A program made the position numbers and the translations under genes. From an uncultured Oscillospiraceae bacterium (GTDB lineage Bacteria; Bacillota; Clostridia; Oscillospirales; Oscillospiraceae), in the NCBI GenBank assembly GCA_934589225.1, contig CAKTNS010000008.1, positions 1 to 61,907 on the forward strand: 61,907 nucleotides of DNA, read 5' to 3'. The notes under the pieces were generated by a model that saw only the letters and a program-made list of their open reading frames with translations, was not told the origin of the DNA and made no database searches. Positions within the stretch are counted from its first letter, which is position 1, and every line of letters starts with the position of its first letter. Below are positions 7,918-16,228 of this stretch, piece after piece.

Positions 7918-8961
7918 ATGAAACAACAATTGGAAAGCATCCGGGAGCAGGCCCTGGCCGCTCTGGAAGAGGCTTCTACTCCGGCGGCTCTGGAAGAGCT
8001 GCGGGTCAAGCTGCTGGGCAAAAAGGGCGAGCTCACCGCCGTATTAAAGCAGATGGGCAAGCTCTCCGCCGAGGAGCGGCCCGTCATGGGTCAGATGGCC
8101 AACTCTGTCCGCTCTGCCATTGAGGAAAAGCTGGAGCAGCGGAAGCAGACCATCCATGCTGCCGCCCTGGAAGCCAAGCTGGCCGCCGAGGCCATTGACG
8201 TGACCATTCCCGGCGAGCAGTTTACCATCGGCCACCAGCACCCCATGAACCAGGTGCTCCAGGAAATCAAGGATGCCTTCGTGGGCATGGGCTATACGGT
8301 CTACGAAGCCCCGGAGGTGGAGCTGGCGGACTACAACTTCACCAAGCTGAACATTGAAGAGGGCCACCCCTCCCGGGACCGCAGCGATACCTTCTATTTC
8401 ACCGATGACGATTCCGTGCTTCTGCGTACCCAGACCAGCCCCATGCAGATCCGCTACATGGAGACCCATGAGCCCCCCATCTGCATGCTGGCCCCCGGCC
8501 GGGTGTTCCGGAAGGACGAGGCCGATGCCACCCATTCCCCCATGTTCCATCAGATCGAGGGCCTGGTGGTGGCGGAGGACATCACCATGGGCGATTTGAA
8601 GGGTGCCCTCATCGCCATTTTGCGGAAGGTCTACGGCGAGACCGCCGAGACCCGGTTCCGCCCCCATCACTTCCCCTTTACGGAGCCCAGCTGCGAAATG
8701 GACATGCAGTGCCACAAGTGCCACGGCACCGGCGAAATCGACGGCCAGACCTGCTCCACCTGCCACGGTGAGGGCTGGATCGAGGTGCTGGGTGCCGGTA
8801 TGGTCCACCCCAAGGTCCTGGAAAACTGCGGCATCGACCCGGAGAAGTACACGGGCTTTGCCTTCGGCATGGGCCTGGAGCGGATGGCCATGGGCCAGCT
8901 GAAAATCAACGACCTGCGTCTGATTTTCGACAACGACGTTCGGTTCCTGAACCAGTTCTGA
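7918..8961 (+). CDS. pheS: Phenylalanine--tRNA ligase alpha subunit
   Basis: PheS (347 residues) is the class II catalytic subunit that charges tRNA-Phe as an alpha2-beta2 enzyme with PheT. Motif 2 (APGRVFRKDEADATHSPMFHQIEG) and motif 3 (GFAFGMGLERMAMGQL) are intact. The N-terminal ~85 residues form the tRNA-binding coiled coil. A CxxC pair (CHKCHGTG ... CSTCHGEG) lies before GWIEVLGAGMVHP, as in other Firmicutes PheS. AGGAGG stands just upstream of the ATG. It is controlled by the T-box and precedes pheT by 13 bases. Confidence 0.97.
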   Translation: MKQQLESIREQALAALEEASTPAALEELRVKLLGKKGELTAVLKQMGKLSAEERPVMGQMANSVRSAIEEKLEQRKQTIHAAALEAKLAAEAIDVTIPGEQFTIGHQHPMNQVLQEIKDAFVGMGYTVYEAPEVELADYNFTKLNIEEGHPSRDRSDTFYFTDDDSVLLRTQTSPMQIRYMETHEPPICMLAPGRVFRKDEADATHSPMFHQIEGLVVAEDITMGDLKGALIAILRKVYGETAETRFRPHHFPFTEPSCEMDMQCHKCHGTGEIDGQTCSTCHGEGWIEVLGAGMVHPKVLENCGIDPEKYTGFAFGMGLERMAMGQLKINDLRLIFDNDVRFLNQF

Positions 8962-8974
8962 GGAGGGCAAAACA

Positions 8975-11362
8975 ATGAAACTGAACAGAAAATGGATCAA
9001 TGAAGAGTTCGTAGACCTGCATGAGGTTTCCGATAAAGAATTTGTGGAGCGGCTCACCGTATTCGGCCAGAAGGTGGAAACCTGGGAGCGGATGGATGCC
9101 GAGATCAAGAATGTGGTGGTAGGCCGCGTCCTTTCCATGGTGCGCCACCCCAACTCCGACCATATGTTCATCTGCCAGGTGGACGTGGGCCGGGAAGAGC
9201 CGGAGCAGATCGTCACCGGTGCCCAGAACGTCCACGAGGGGGACCTGGTGCCGGTGGCCCTGCACAATTCCTATCTGCCCGGGGGCGTTCACATCACCAA
9301 GGGCAAGCTCCGTGGGGAAAAGTCCAACGGCATGCTCTGCTCCTTTGAGGAGCTGGGCCTGACCCAGAACGACCTGCCCGGCGTGTTTGCCGACGGCATC
9401 TGGATTCTGAATGATGAGGACTGCAAGCCCGGCGACGACATCAATCCCATCATCGGCAACGACGACACCGTGGTGGACTTTGAAATCACCAACAACCGCC
9501 CGGACTGCTACTCCATCATCGGCCTGGCCCGGGAGACTGCCGCCGCCTTCGGCAAGCCCCTGCGGCACCATGAGCCTGTGGTTCACGGCTCCGAAGCCGG
9601 TTCCATTTTTGAGCACCTGGACGTAGAGGTCCCGGCGGAGAACCTGTGCAACCGCTATACCTCCCGGATGGTGGCAAACGTAAAGATCGGCCCCAGCCCC
9701 AAGTGGCTGCGGCAGCGGCTGCGGGCCAACGGCGTCCGGCCCATCAACAACATTGTGGACATCACCAACTATGTGATGCTGGAATACGGCCAGCCCATGC
9801 ACGCCTTTGACTACCGCTATGTTTCCTCCGGAAAGATCGTTGTCCGGGAAGCCCAGGAAGGGGAGACCATGACCACTCTGGAGGGCACCCAGCGGGAGTT
9901 GAAGCCCGGTATGCTGGTGATCGCCGACGAGACAAAGCCCATCGGCCTGGCCGGTATTATGGGCGGGCTCAACAGCGAAATCCGGGAAGACACCACCATG
10001 GTGGTCTTCGAGTCCGCCAACTTTAACGGCACCTCCATCCGCCAGACCGCTCTGGCCCTGGGCATGCGGACTGAGGCCTCCGGCAAGTTCGAAAAGAACC
10101 TGGACCCCATGCTGACGGTCCCCGCCGTCCAGCGGGCCTGTGAATTGGTGGAGCTGCTTCAGTGCGGTGACGTGCTGGACGGCATGATCGACGTGATCAA
10201 CCACGTCCCCCAGCCCAGAACCATCCCCCTGGAGCCGGAGAAGATCAACAAGCTCCTGGGCACCAAGATCTCCAAGGAGGACATGGTCCGCTATCTGGCG
10301 CTGCTGGAAGTGCCGGTGGTGGACGATACAGTCCAGGTGCCCTCCTTCCGGCCGGACCTGGTGCGGATGGTGGACATTGCCGAGGAGGTGGGCCGTTCCT
10401 ACGGCTACAACGAGATCCCTGTGACCCAGTTCCGTACCGCCACCCACGGGGGCTACTCCAGAGAAATGAAGCTGGAAGTGAAGACCGGCACCCTCTGCCG
10501 GGCCATGGGCTACAGCGAGATCATCACCTATTCCTTCACCTCTCCCTCCGTCTTTGACCAGATCCGCATTCCCGCGGATTCCCCTCTGCGCAACGTCCTG
10601 CGCATCCAGAACCCCCTGGGCGAGGATACCTCCATTATGCGGACCATCGCCCTGCCCTCCATGCTGGAAATTCTCTCCCGGAACAATGCCTACCACAACA
10701 AGGCGGCCAAGCTCTATGAGATCGCCACGGTGTACCTGCCCCGGGAGGGCCAGGTCCTGCCGGAGGAGCCCAAGAAGCTGATGCTGGGCACCTATGGCAC
10801 CACCGAGACCTTCTTCACCCTGAAGGGCGAGCTGGAAGCCATCTTCTCCGGTCTGCGGATGAAGAAGGCGGAGTACACGGCGGAAAAGAACGACCCCAGC
10901 TACCATCCCGGCCGCTGCGCCAGAATCACCGTAGACGGTGTGGACATTGGCGTTATGGGCCAGGTCCATCCTCTGGTGGCCGCCAACTACGGCATGGATT
11001 CCGAGGTCTTCTGCGCCGAGCTGGATCTCACCAAAATGATGGGCCTGCTGCTGCCGGAGCCCACCTATGTGCCCCTGCCCAAGTACCCCGCCGTCAGCCG
11101 GGACCTGGCAGTGGTCTGTGACGAAGAAGTGACCGTTGCCCAGGCGGAAAAGGTCATTGCCGCTGCCGCCGGGAAGCTGCTGCGGGATGTAAAGCTCTTT
11201 GACATTTACCGGGGCGTAGGCGTGCCCACCGGCAAAAAGAGCATGGCCTTCTCCCTGGAGCTCCGGGCCGACGACCGGACGCTGACCGACAGCGATTCCG
11301 AAGCCGTCACCTCCAAGGTCCTGAAAGCCCTGGAAGACCAGCTGGGCGCGACCCTGCGGTAA
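8975..11362 (+). CDS. pheT: Phenylalanine--tRNA ligase beta subunit
   Basis: PheT (795 residues, usual length) forms the non-catalytic, editing and tRNA-binding half of the synthetase. From the N-terminus come the EMAP/OB-type tRNA-binding domain (MKLNRKWINEEFVDL, then VGRVLSMVRHPNSDHMFICQVD), the B3/B4 editing domain (NNRPDCYSIIGLAREtAAAF, lower case marking one residue of the run), B5 (PRTIPLEPEKINKLLGTKI), the pseudo-catalytic core, and a C-terminal anticodon-binding FDX-ACB domain (PKYPAVSRDLAVV ... SMAFSLELRADDRTLTD). GAGGAGGG precedes the ATG. It is co-transcribed with pheS and ends at the hairpin at 11382. Confidence 0.97.
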   Translation: MKLNRKWINEEFVDLHEVSDKEFVERLTVFGQKVETWERMDAEIKNVVVGRVLSMVRHPNSDHMFICQVDVGREEPEQIVTGAQNVHEGDLVPVALHNSYLPGGVHITKGKLRGEKSNGMLCSFEELGLTQNDLPGVFADGIWILNDEDCKPGDDINPIIGNDDTVVDFEITNNRPDCYSIIGLARETAAAFGKPLRHHEPVVHGSEAGSIFEHLDVEVPAENLCNRYTSRMVANVKIGPSPKWLRQRLRANGVRPINNIVDITNYVMLEYGQPMHAFDYRYVSSGKIVVREAQEGETMTTLEGTQRELKPGMLVIADETKPIGLAGIMGGLNSEIREDTTMVVFESANFNGTSIRQTALALGMRTEASGKFEKNLDPMLTVPAVQRACELVELLQCGDVLDGMIDVINHVPQPRTIPLEPEKINKLLGTKISKEDMVRYLALLEVPVVDDTVQVPSFRPDLVRMVDIAEEVGRSYGYNEIPVTQFRTATHGGYSREMKLEVKTGTLCRAMGYSEIITYSFTSPSVFDQIRIPADSPLRNVLRIQNPLGEDTSIMRTIALPSMLEILSRNNAYHNKAAKLYEIATVYLPREGQVLPEEPKKLMLGTYGTTETFFTLKGELEAIFSGLRMKKAEYTAEKNDPSYHPGRCARITVDGVDIGVMGQVHPLVAANYGMDSEVFCAELDLTKMMGLLLPEPTYVPLPKYPAVSRDLAVVCDEEVTVAQAEKVIAAAAGKLLRDVKLFDIYRGVGVPTGKKSMAFSLELRADDRTLTDSDSEAVTSKVLKALEDQLGATLR

Positions 11363-11381
11363 TTCCCTTTCCCTAATAACA

Positions 11382-11416
11382 CGCCCCCTGGCCCCATAAA
11401 CCGTGGCCAGGGGGCG
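11382..11416 (+). terminator. Terminator of pheST
   Basis: CGCCCCCTGGCC and GGCCAGGGGGCG form a perfect 12-bp stem 19 bases after the pheT stop. The tail (TTGCCTTG) is only moderately T-rich. A closely similar hairpin lies at 17803-17839. Confidence 0.75.
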
Positions 11417-11561
11417 TTGCCTTGCCCTGTGCTTTTATGCTGGGGGATACCCGTCAAATTGGTGGGGCAGGGTGTTTGTAAATCCTGCACTTTGCAGGCT
11501 GTCGCTTTGGGAGAACGTTTTGTATAATATGACCAGAATCAGAAACAGGAGGTAAACAATC

Positions 11562-11774
11562 ATGGCATTCTCTCTCGACAGCAAGGTAAAGGACATTCTG
11601 AAGAATCCGGCGGCGGCAGCGGTTCTGGATAAGTACAGCCCCGATGCTTCCAAGAATCCCCAGATGAAGCTGGTTGGCGGCCTGACCCTGCGGAAGCTGG
11701 CATCTTTCCCCCAGTCCGCATTCCTGAAGCCCCATCTGGAAGCCCTGGAAAAAGAGCTCCAGGCAATTGAATAA
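11562..11774 (+). CDS. Small protein of unknown function (70 aa)
   Basis: I do not recognise a named family. The 70 residues read as two or three amphipathic helices: VKDILKNPAAAAVLDKYSP, then a KNPQ turn, GGLTLRKLASFP and a C-terminal FLKPHLEALEKELQAIE. No signal or membrane segment is present. It has an AACAGGAGG ribosome site and a TATAAT box at 11523-11528, so it looks expressed as its own unit, and codon use matches its neighbours. Helical pieces with this KNP...LRKLA pattern occur, to my recollection, as C-terminal tails of some clostridial enzymes, which would make this a free-standing copy of such a tail; that is tentative. Confidence 0.6.
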   Translation: MAFSLDSKVKDILKNPAAAAVLDKYSPDASKNPQMKLVGGLTLRKLASFPQSAFLKPHLEALEKELQAIE

Positions 11775-11782
11775 CGCCTCAA

Positions 11783-12048
11783 AAGAAGCGGCTCCCGAAT
11801 CGGAAGCCGCTTCTCTGGCTGTCTAAAAACCCCTTAAGGGCTTTTTAGACAAACTTTTGCAGTCTACTGCGTGCATAAATTGTCCGCCTTTGGCGGACAA
11901 TTTCCACACTTGTAGCCTGATAGGTATTTTCTGCCAGGTACACGCCCCGGCAGAAAATGATTGGACTTTATTCGCAGACAAAGGTCTGCGAACTCTGCGA
12001 GGCTTTTTCTACAAGCTGAGAAGCGGCTCCCAAATCGGAAGCCGCTTC
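11783..12048. repeat. Cluster of consecutive perfect hairpins
   Basis: This stretch has no gene but at least five inverted repeats. They are AGAAGCGGCT/AGCCGCTTCT (11783-11813); GTCTAAAAA/TTTTTAGAC (11821-11850); AAATTGTCCGCC/GGCGGACAATTT (11877-11903); ATTTTCTGCC/GGCAGAAAAT (about 11928-11960); and CGCAGAC/GTCTGCG (about 11971-11989). A second copy of the first hairpin lies at 12018-12048, so the cluster is bounded by near-identical hairpins differing mainly in the loop. The outer pair may terminate the 70-aa gene and the leftward SDR operon, but neither has a classic T tail. Confidence 0.7.
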
Positions 12049-12060
12049 TGACTGTTATTT

Positions 12061-12900
12061 TCAGATCTGTGGGACAAAGATCCCGGCGTTCTGGCCGCCG
12101 TCGGCAAGAATGTCTACGCCGCTGATGTACCCGGCACCGGCAGAACACAGGAACGCCGTCAGCGCCCCCATTTCGTAGGGATGGCCCCAGCGCCCCGCCG
12201 GGATCAGCTCCAGCTGGTTTTCCGCGGTTTCCGGCTGGTTGTCGATCAGCTTCTGGTGCATGGGGGTCAGATAGCAGCCGGGAGAAATGGACAGGATGCG
12301 GCAGTGCTTTTCCGCAAATCTGGATACGTTTTTCTGGGTAAAGTAGATCACGAATTTTTTGGACATGGCATAGGCCAGCCCGGCACGGAAAAACTCGCTT
12401 TCCTCATCCTCCGCCTCTCCGGCCAGAGCCAGCAGCCGGTCGTAGAAGTCCGGCTGATCCCAGCTCTCAAAGGCCTGGGTCCATTCCTCGGTCTGGGGCA
12501 TGGTATAGGCCGCCACGGAGGAGAAATTGATCATAACGCCGCCTTCGGCCAGAACCGGATAAAAGGCCTCCACCATGTTGACGGTACCCACCGCATTGAT
12601 GCGGATGATGTTCTCCGTGCCCGTGTCGCTGGGGGAAACGCCGGAGGTGTGGATGACTTGCCGGACCTCTCCCAGAGAGGCAGCGTAGGCCGCCAGAGCC
12701 TTCACCTGGGTTTTATCCCCAATATCCGTTTTGCAGATGTAGCTTTCAAACCCCAACTCGTCGAACTGCTCTTTTGCGGCGGCCATTTTACCTTCGTTCC
12801 GTCCGGCCAGGACAATGGCGGAGTCCTTGCCCAGCTCCTTGCAGATGGCCTTTCCCATGCCGCCGTGACCGCCGGTCACCACTGTGATGGTTTTCTTCAT
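12061..12900 (-). CDS. SDR-family oxidoreductase with extended substrate loop
   Basis: A 279-residue short-chain dehydrogenase/reductase that should oxidise or reduce an alcohol/ketone with NAD(P). The Rossmann motif TGGHGGMG is at 9-16, the catalytic Ser is in NFSSVAA (127-128), and Tyr177 and Lys181 are in YAMSK. About 49 residues separate Ser and Tyr, whereas classical SDRs have about 13. A long insertion here is known in the 3-alpha-hydroxysteroid dehydrogenase/carbonyl reductase type, so a bulky substrate is possible but unproven. LAGRN after the second strand suggests NADP(H). It is the last gene of the operon opposite PucR. A GC hairpin in the 72-base gap may set its expression apart from the gene before. 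Confidence 0.85.
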   Translation of the reverse strand: MKKTITVVTGGHGGMGKAICKELGKDSAIVLAGRNEGKMAAAKEQFDELGFESYICKTDIGDKTQVKALAAYAASLGEVRQVIHTSGVSPSDTGTENIIRINAVGTVNMVEAFYPVLAEGGVMINFSSVAAYTMPQTEEWTQAFESWDQPDFYDRLLALAGEAEDEESEFFRAGLAYAMSKKFVIYFTQKNVSRFAEKHCRILSISPGCYLTPMHQKLIDNQPETAENQLELIPAGRWGHPYEMGALTAFLCSAGAGYISGVDILADGGQNAGIFVPQI

Positions 12901-12921
12901 GTTGATACCTCCAAATTTTTA

Positions 12922-12948
12922 TGGGCAGCCCCCCTGTGGGGGCTGCCC
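12922..12948 (-). promoter_or_regulatory. Intercistronic hairpin between the two SDR genes
   Basis: GGGCAGCCCCC and GGGGGCTGCCC form a strong stem in the gap between the SDR genes. On the minus strand it is followed by ATAAAAATTT, a weak T tail, then the ribosome site GGAGG. It could be a partial terminator or an mRNA-processing element. Confidence 0.55.
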
Positions 12949-12972
12949 GGGGCGGTTTTACCGCTTAGCTGT

Positions 12973-13734
12973 TTAGAAACAGGTCCAGCCGCCGTCACAC
13001 TTGAGCTCTTCTCCGTTGACATAGCGGGACTGGTCACTGGCCAGGAACAAAATGGCATCCGCCAGATCCTCCGGCATGGCAAGTTCCCCGGAGAATTCCA
13101 GAAGCTTGCTGGTTCTGCCGAATCCAAATTCATCGGAGGGCGGCATGACCAGGGGAATGTCGGTCACCACGCCGCCGGGAGACAGTGCGTTGCAGCGAAT
13201 GCCCTGCTCCATATACATAAATGCCGTGTTTTTGGTAGCCGCCAGCACGGCCCCCTTACTGGCGCAGTAAGCCGCGCCGGAGGTCTGATGGGTGGCACCT
13301 ACGGAGCAGATGTTGACGATTACACCGCCGTCCCCCTGGGCCAGGTACTGCCTGCATTCCTCCCGCATTCCGTACATCAGTCCAAAGGTATTGACCCGGA
13401 ATGTCTCATGGAGCATTTCATCGGACAAGTCCGCAATGGCAGTGTTGTCATCCATGATACCGGCACCGTTGACGGCGGCATCCAGCCTTCCAAAGGTCTC
13501 CACGGCCTTTTGAACCATGCCAACGGCTGTGGCGGGGTCACCCACGTCTCCGGCATACCAGGCCATGGTACCGGGCATCCCTTTGCATTCCTCAGCCAAC
13601 TCTTTCAGCCGTTCTTCCCGGCGGGCGACTGCCACCACCTTGGCCCCTTCCTGACAGAAAAGGGTCGCTGTGGCTCTGCCGATGCCGGCGGAAGCGCCGG
13701 TGACGATGCAGACCTTTCCGTCCATTCTACCCAT
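12973..13734 (-). CDS. Classical SDR-family oxidoreductase
   Basis: A 253-residue classical SDR (FabG-like fold). TGASAGIG is at 12-19, NGAG in the beta-4 region, the catalytic Ser in NICSVGA, and Tyr/Lys in YCASK. The SPGGVVTD loop after beta-6 is typical. ARREE after the second strand suggests NADP(H). AGGAGGG precedes the ATG. The gene starts 12 bases after the GcvT-like gene, so the two are surely co-transcribed. A second, differently built SDR follows. The context suggests oxidation of an alcohol released or exposed by the folate-dependent enzyme, which is inference. A fatty-acid FabG role is less likely because no fab genes are near. Confidence 0.88.
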   Translation of the reverse strand: MGRMDGKVCIVTGASAGIGRATATLFCQEGAKVVAVARREERLKELAEECKGMPGTMAWYAGDVGDPATAVGMVQKAVETFGRLDAAVNGAGIMDDNTAIADLSDEMLHETFRVNTFGLMYGMREECRQYLAQGDGGVIVNICSVGATHQTSGAAYCASKGAVLAATKNTAFMYMEQGIRCNALSPGGVVTDIPLVMPPSDEFGFGRTSKLLEFSGELAMPEDLADAILFLASDQSRYVNGEELKCDGGWTCF

Positions 13735-13746
13735 AAATTTCCCTCC

Positions 13747-14736
13747 TCAACAAAAAACCTTGCCGACGACCACCGCCGGAGAATCATTGCAGCCTACCGT
13801 CAGCTCCGCACCGTCGGGCACGTCCGCCCGGACCGTGGCGAAGCCGATATTCTTTTCCACAGTGTAGCCGTAGATGGTCTGGGCGCAGCGGCCCACCTCC
13901 ACGCCATACCAGTACACCCGCTCCCAGATGGAAATGTCCTCTGTGGATTCCCGGGAGAATTCCAGACCCACCATCCGGTATTTGGGGTGGGCTTTCCGTT
14001 CCAGGGCGGCCTCCTTGCCGATGAAGTCTTTCTCGGCAGCCACGGCCCAGCCCAGGCCGCATTCGTAGGGACTCAGGTGCTTGAAGTCCTGTTTCAGGGC
14101 GAAGCCTTTCTCCATGGGAATGGAGCGGACATAGACCTCCAGGGTTTGCAGTTCCCGGCCACCAACACTTTCCACGGCTTTCAAAGCGGCATCGTGGATG
14201 GCCTGACTCTGCTCAAAGGCGGCGTAAATCTCATAGCCGTTTTCCCCGGTGAAGCCGGAGCGGTGGATATAAACGGGAATATCCCCGATTTTTCTTTCAC
14301 AGATGGCAAACCGTTTCAGCGCGTCCACCGGTGCGTCCAGCAGGGCATTCATGGCCTTCAGGCTGTCCGGACCCTGCACGGCGTACATATCATAGTCATA
14401 GGTGATGATCTTCGCCTGAATATCCGCATTCCCCTTGTGCTTTTCGATCCATGGCAGCAGCCGGGGACCGTACAGGTCCGAGACCCAGTAGAGGCCTTCT
14501 GCCATGTGCATGACGATCACATCGTCAATGATCTCTCCCTGCTCATCCAGGGAGGCGGTGTATTTGGACTTTCCCACCGGCACCTTGGACAGGTCACTGA
14601 TGTAGATTTTTTGCAGCACCTCCAGGGCATCCTTCCCGGTGATCTCCACCAGATCGTGGGTCCACCGATAGAAGCCAACGCCTTGACGGATGGCCATGGC
14701 ATCGGCCCGGGCAACGGTATCTTCTTTAAACAGCAT
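13747..14736 (-). CDS. GcvT-like tetrahydrofolate-dependent aminomethyl/methyltransferase
   Basis: The 329-residue protein has the aminomethyltransferase fold. SLDEQGEIIDDVIVM carries the conserved Asp (71-72) that in GcvT contacts folate. RSGFTGENGYEIY and the C-terminal GLGWAVAAEKDFIGKEAAL are also family blocks. It is somewhat shorter than GcvT (~360) and lacks part of the final beta domain. No gcvH or gcvP genes lie nearby, so it is not the glycine-cleavage T protein. Dedicated members of this fold demethylate other substrates onto tetrahydrofolate (DmdA on dimethylsulfoniopropionate, LigM on vanillate). A substrate-specific demethylase is the best guess. Its operon partners are an unknown cysteine protein and two SDRs. 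Confidence 0.82.
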   Translation of the reverse strand: MLFKEDTVARADAMAIRQGVGFYRWTHDLVEITGKDALEVLQKIYISDLSKVPVGKSKYTASLDEQGEIIDDVIVMHMAEGLYWVSDLYGPRLLPWIEKHKGNADIQAKIITYDYDMYAVQGPDSLKAMNALLDAPVDALKRFAICERKIGDIPVYIHRSGFTGENGYEIYAAFEQSQAIHDAALKAVESVGGRELQTLEVYVRSIPMEKGFALKQDFKHLSPYECGLGWAVAAEKDFIGKEAALERKAHPKYRMVGLEFSRESTEDISIWERVYWYGVEVGRCAQTIYGYTVEKNIGFATVRADVPDGAELTVGCNDSPAVVVGKVFC

Positions 14737-14750
14737 ATTCCGGCACCTCC

Positions 14751-15971
14751 TTACAGCATCCGCAGGTCTTCCTTGCGGATAACCTTGATATACATCTCTT
14801 CTTCCTCCCGGTCCTCAATGACGCAGGACCACTCGGGGCTCACCAGGGTCTTGGCGGCACCGTTCCACTGGGCCTCGTAGGCATCGATCAGCTCCTCCAG
14901 CGGGGCCATTTCGTAGCGGGCGGTGAAGTCTTCGCTTCTGACCTTGATCCAGGTCTCGTCCTTGGTCCAGCGGACCATTTCATAGGGCACCTGCTGTACA
15001 TCCAGCATATAGCGGATATAGCCGCCCAGGAGCCGTCCGTCGTTTTCATCCATCTCATGGGGAACGCCCAGGAAGCTCCGCAGACCCTCCTTGGCAAAGG
15101 GGTCAATAAACTGGTTCTTACCCGCCGTGGCAAACACGATGCGGAATACCCGCAGGAACTCGTCCTCGTCAGGGGCCATGTCCTTAATGGCCATCATGGG
15201 GAACTGGATGGACCAGACCCATCCCATCTGGGCGACCCAGTGGTAGGCGGTTTCCAGAGAGGTCTCTTCTCCAAAATTCTGGGTATACTGGCCGTTGCGC
15301 AGGCACTGACCCTCTTTGACCATCCGCTCCCGGGGGGTATCGTGGATGGGGTCTACCGGCTGCTGCATATGCTCCAACCAATCCTGCTTGGGCAGGTTAT
15401 AAACATCCCGGCGTTCCGCAACCACCCGGCAATGTTTGTTTCCGCAGCCCCGGGCCTGACACATGTTCAGAGCCACCTCGTTCTCCGTTCCGTTGGAGGA
15501 GGCCAGGTCAAAGTTGGCGGTGAACATGCTGGTGGTCATGTTGCAAAGCTCGCTGCCTACAATGTCCCAGGGGCAGGTATCCAGCTCTTTTTCCACCCGG
15601 TTCCGGGTGAACTGGATCACACGGCCGGCCATATTCTCCCATTCGTCGCCGGAGTCGCCGGTGATGCCCCCCAGCCAGCTGGACTTTTCGCAAAGCTCCG
15701 GGATGTTGAAGGCTTCATAAAGTGCCTGGTTTACATAAGCCTTTTGATCCTCCGGAGAGCCCGCTACTGCCATATTCATCATATTGGCAATGTCACAGAT
15801 GGCGGCGGTCCGCTTTTCCCAGCTGGGTTCAAAGATCCGCATGACCTGGAAGAGGTTGGCGGTCATGGCGGCGATCTGCCGGTTCAGCTGCCGATAGGCC
15901 TCTTCTTCCGTAATAAGCTTGCCCCAGGCGGTGGCGAAGCATTTTCTGGTATCCAGTTTTTCTTTCAGCAT
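14751..15971 (-). CDS. Unrecognised cysteine-containing protein, first gene of the PucR-linked operon
   Basis: I cannot name this 406-residue protein. It has no signal peptide or membrane segment. The centre has WDIVGSELCNM and then MCQARGCGNKHCRVVAER (about residues 187-205), a Cys-x4-Cys-x4-Cys-Arg arrangement reminiscent of the V4R/XylR_N and thiazoline-carboxylate-hydrolase-like ligand-binding folds; that resemblance is tentative. The C-terminal half is rich in Trp and acidic residues. The ORF is open to 16094, but AGGAGG just upstream of ATG 15971 fixes the start. It leads the operon with the GcvT-like gene 14 bases downstream. A partner or substrate-binding subunit of a demethylase is possible. 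Confidence 0.75.
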   Translation of the reverse strand: MLKEKLDTRKCFATAWGKLITEEEAYRQLNRQIAAMTANLFQVMRIFEPSWEKRTAAICDIANMMNMAVAGSPEDQKAYVNQALYEAFNIPELCEKSSWLGGITGDSGDEWENMAGRVIQFTRNRVEKELDTCPWDIVGSELCNMTTSMFTANFDLASSNGTENEVALNMCQARGCGNKHCRVVAERRDVYNLPKQDWLEHMQQPVDPIHDTPRERMVKEGQCLRNGQYTQNFGEETSLETAYHWVAQMGWVWSIQFPMMAIKDMAPDEDEFLRVFRIVFATAGKNQFIDPFAKEGLRSFLGVPHEMDENDGRLLGGYIRYMLDVQQVPYEMVRWTKDETWIKVRSEDFTARYEMAPLEELIDAYEAQWNGAAKTLVSPEWSCVIEDREEEEMYIKVIRKEDLRML

Positions 15972-16004
15972 GGTATGCCTCCTAACTTCTTTTGCTGTGG
16001 CTCC

Positions 16005-16199
16005 ATTATAGTGAAAAAGCGTCCAGGAGGGTATTCTACAAAAACGGTGGTTTTGCCCATCCTTTCCCGTACAATTTGTATTCCGCCAAACCATACAATT
16101 TATAGGGCCGCAATTTGTGAATATTCCCCATAAAGCAAGGAACCCCCATACAAAATGTACGGGAGGTATCTTGACAGCCTTCCGGAGAAAAACTATAAT
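16005..16199. promoter_or_regulatory. Divergent promoter region with repeated TACAAW(2)TGTA-like sites
   Basis: Rightward, TTGACA (16171-16176) and TATAAT (16194-16199) with a 17-base spacer make a consensus promoter for the pucR-type gene. Leftward, TATAAT (16010-16005) has no good -35 box, as expected of an activator-dependent promoter. Between them lie related motifs: GTACAATTTGTA (16069-16080), ATACAATTTATA (16093-16104), GCAATTTGTG (16110-16119) and the palindrome TACAAAATGTA (16149-16159). I read these as candidate operators for the divergent regulator. Confidence 0.65.
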
Positions 16200-16228
16200 G
16201 GTCTCAATCTTCTTGGGGAGGCGGCCTT

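Noticed and set aside
8690..8790. An unusual zinc-finger-like insertion in PheS
   Set aside because: The CxxC pair before GWIEVLG is, to my knowledge, normal for Firmicutes PheS.
8906..10969. A minus-strand open frame of 687 codons
   Set aside because: It is antisense to pheT and has no ribosome site or family motif.
12181..14880. A long plus-strand open frame of 899 codons
   Set aside because: It lies antisense to two SDRs and the GcvT-like gene, all with clear motifs, and has low-complexity His/Gly-rich content typical of GC-rich shadow frames.
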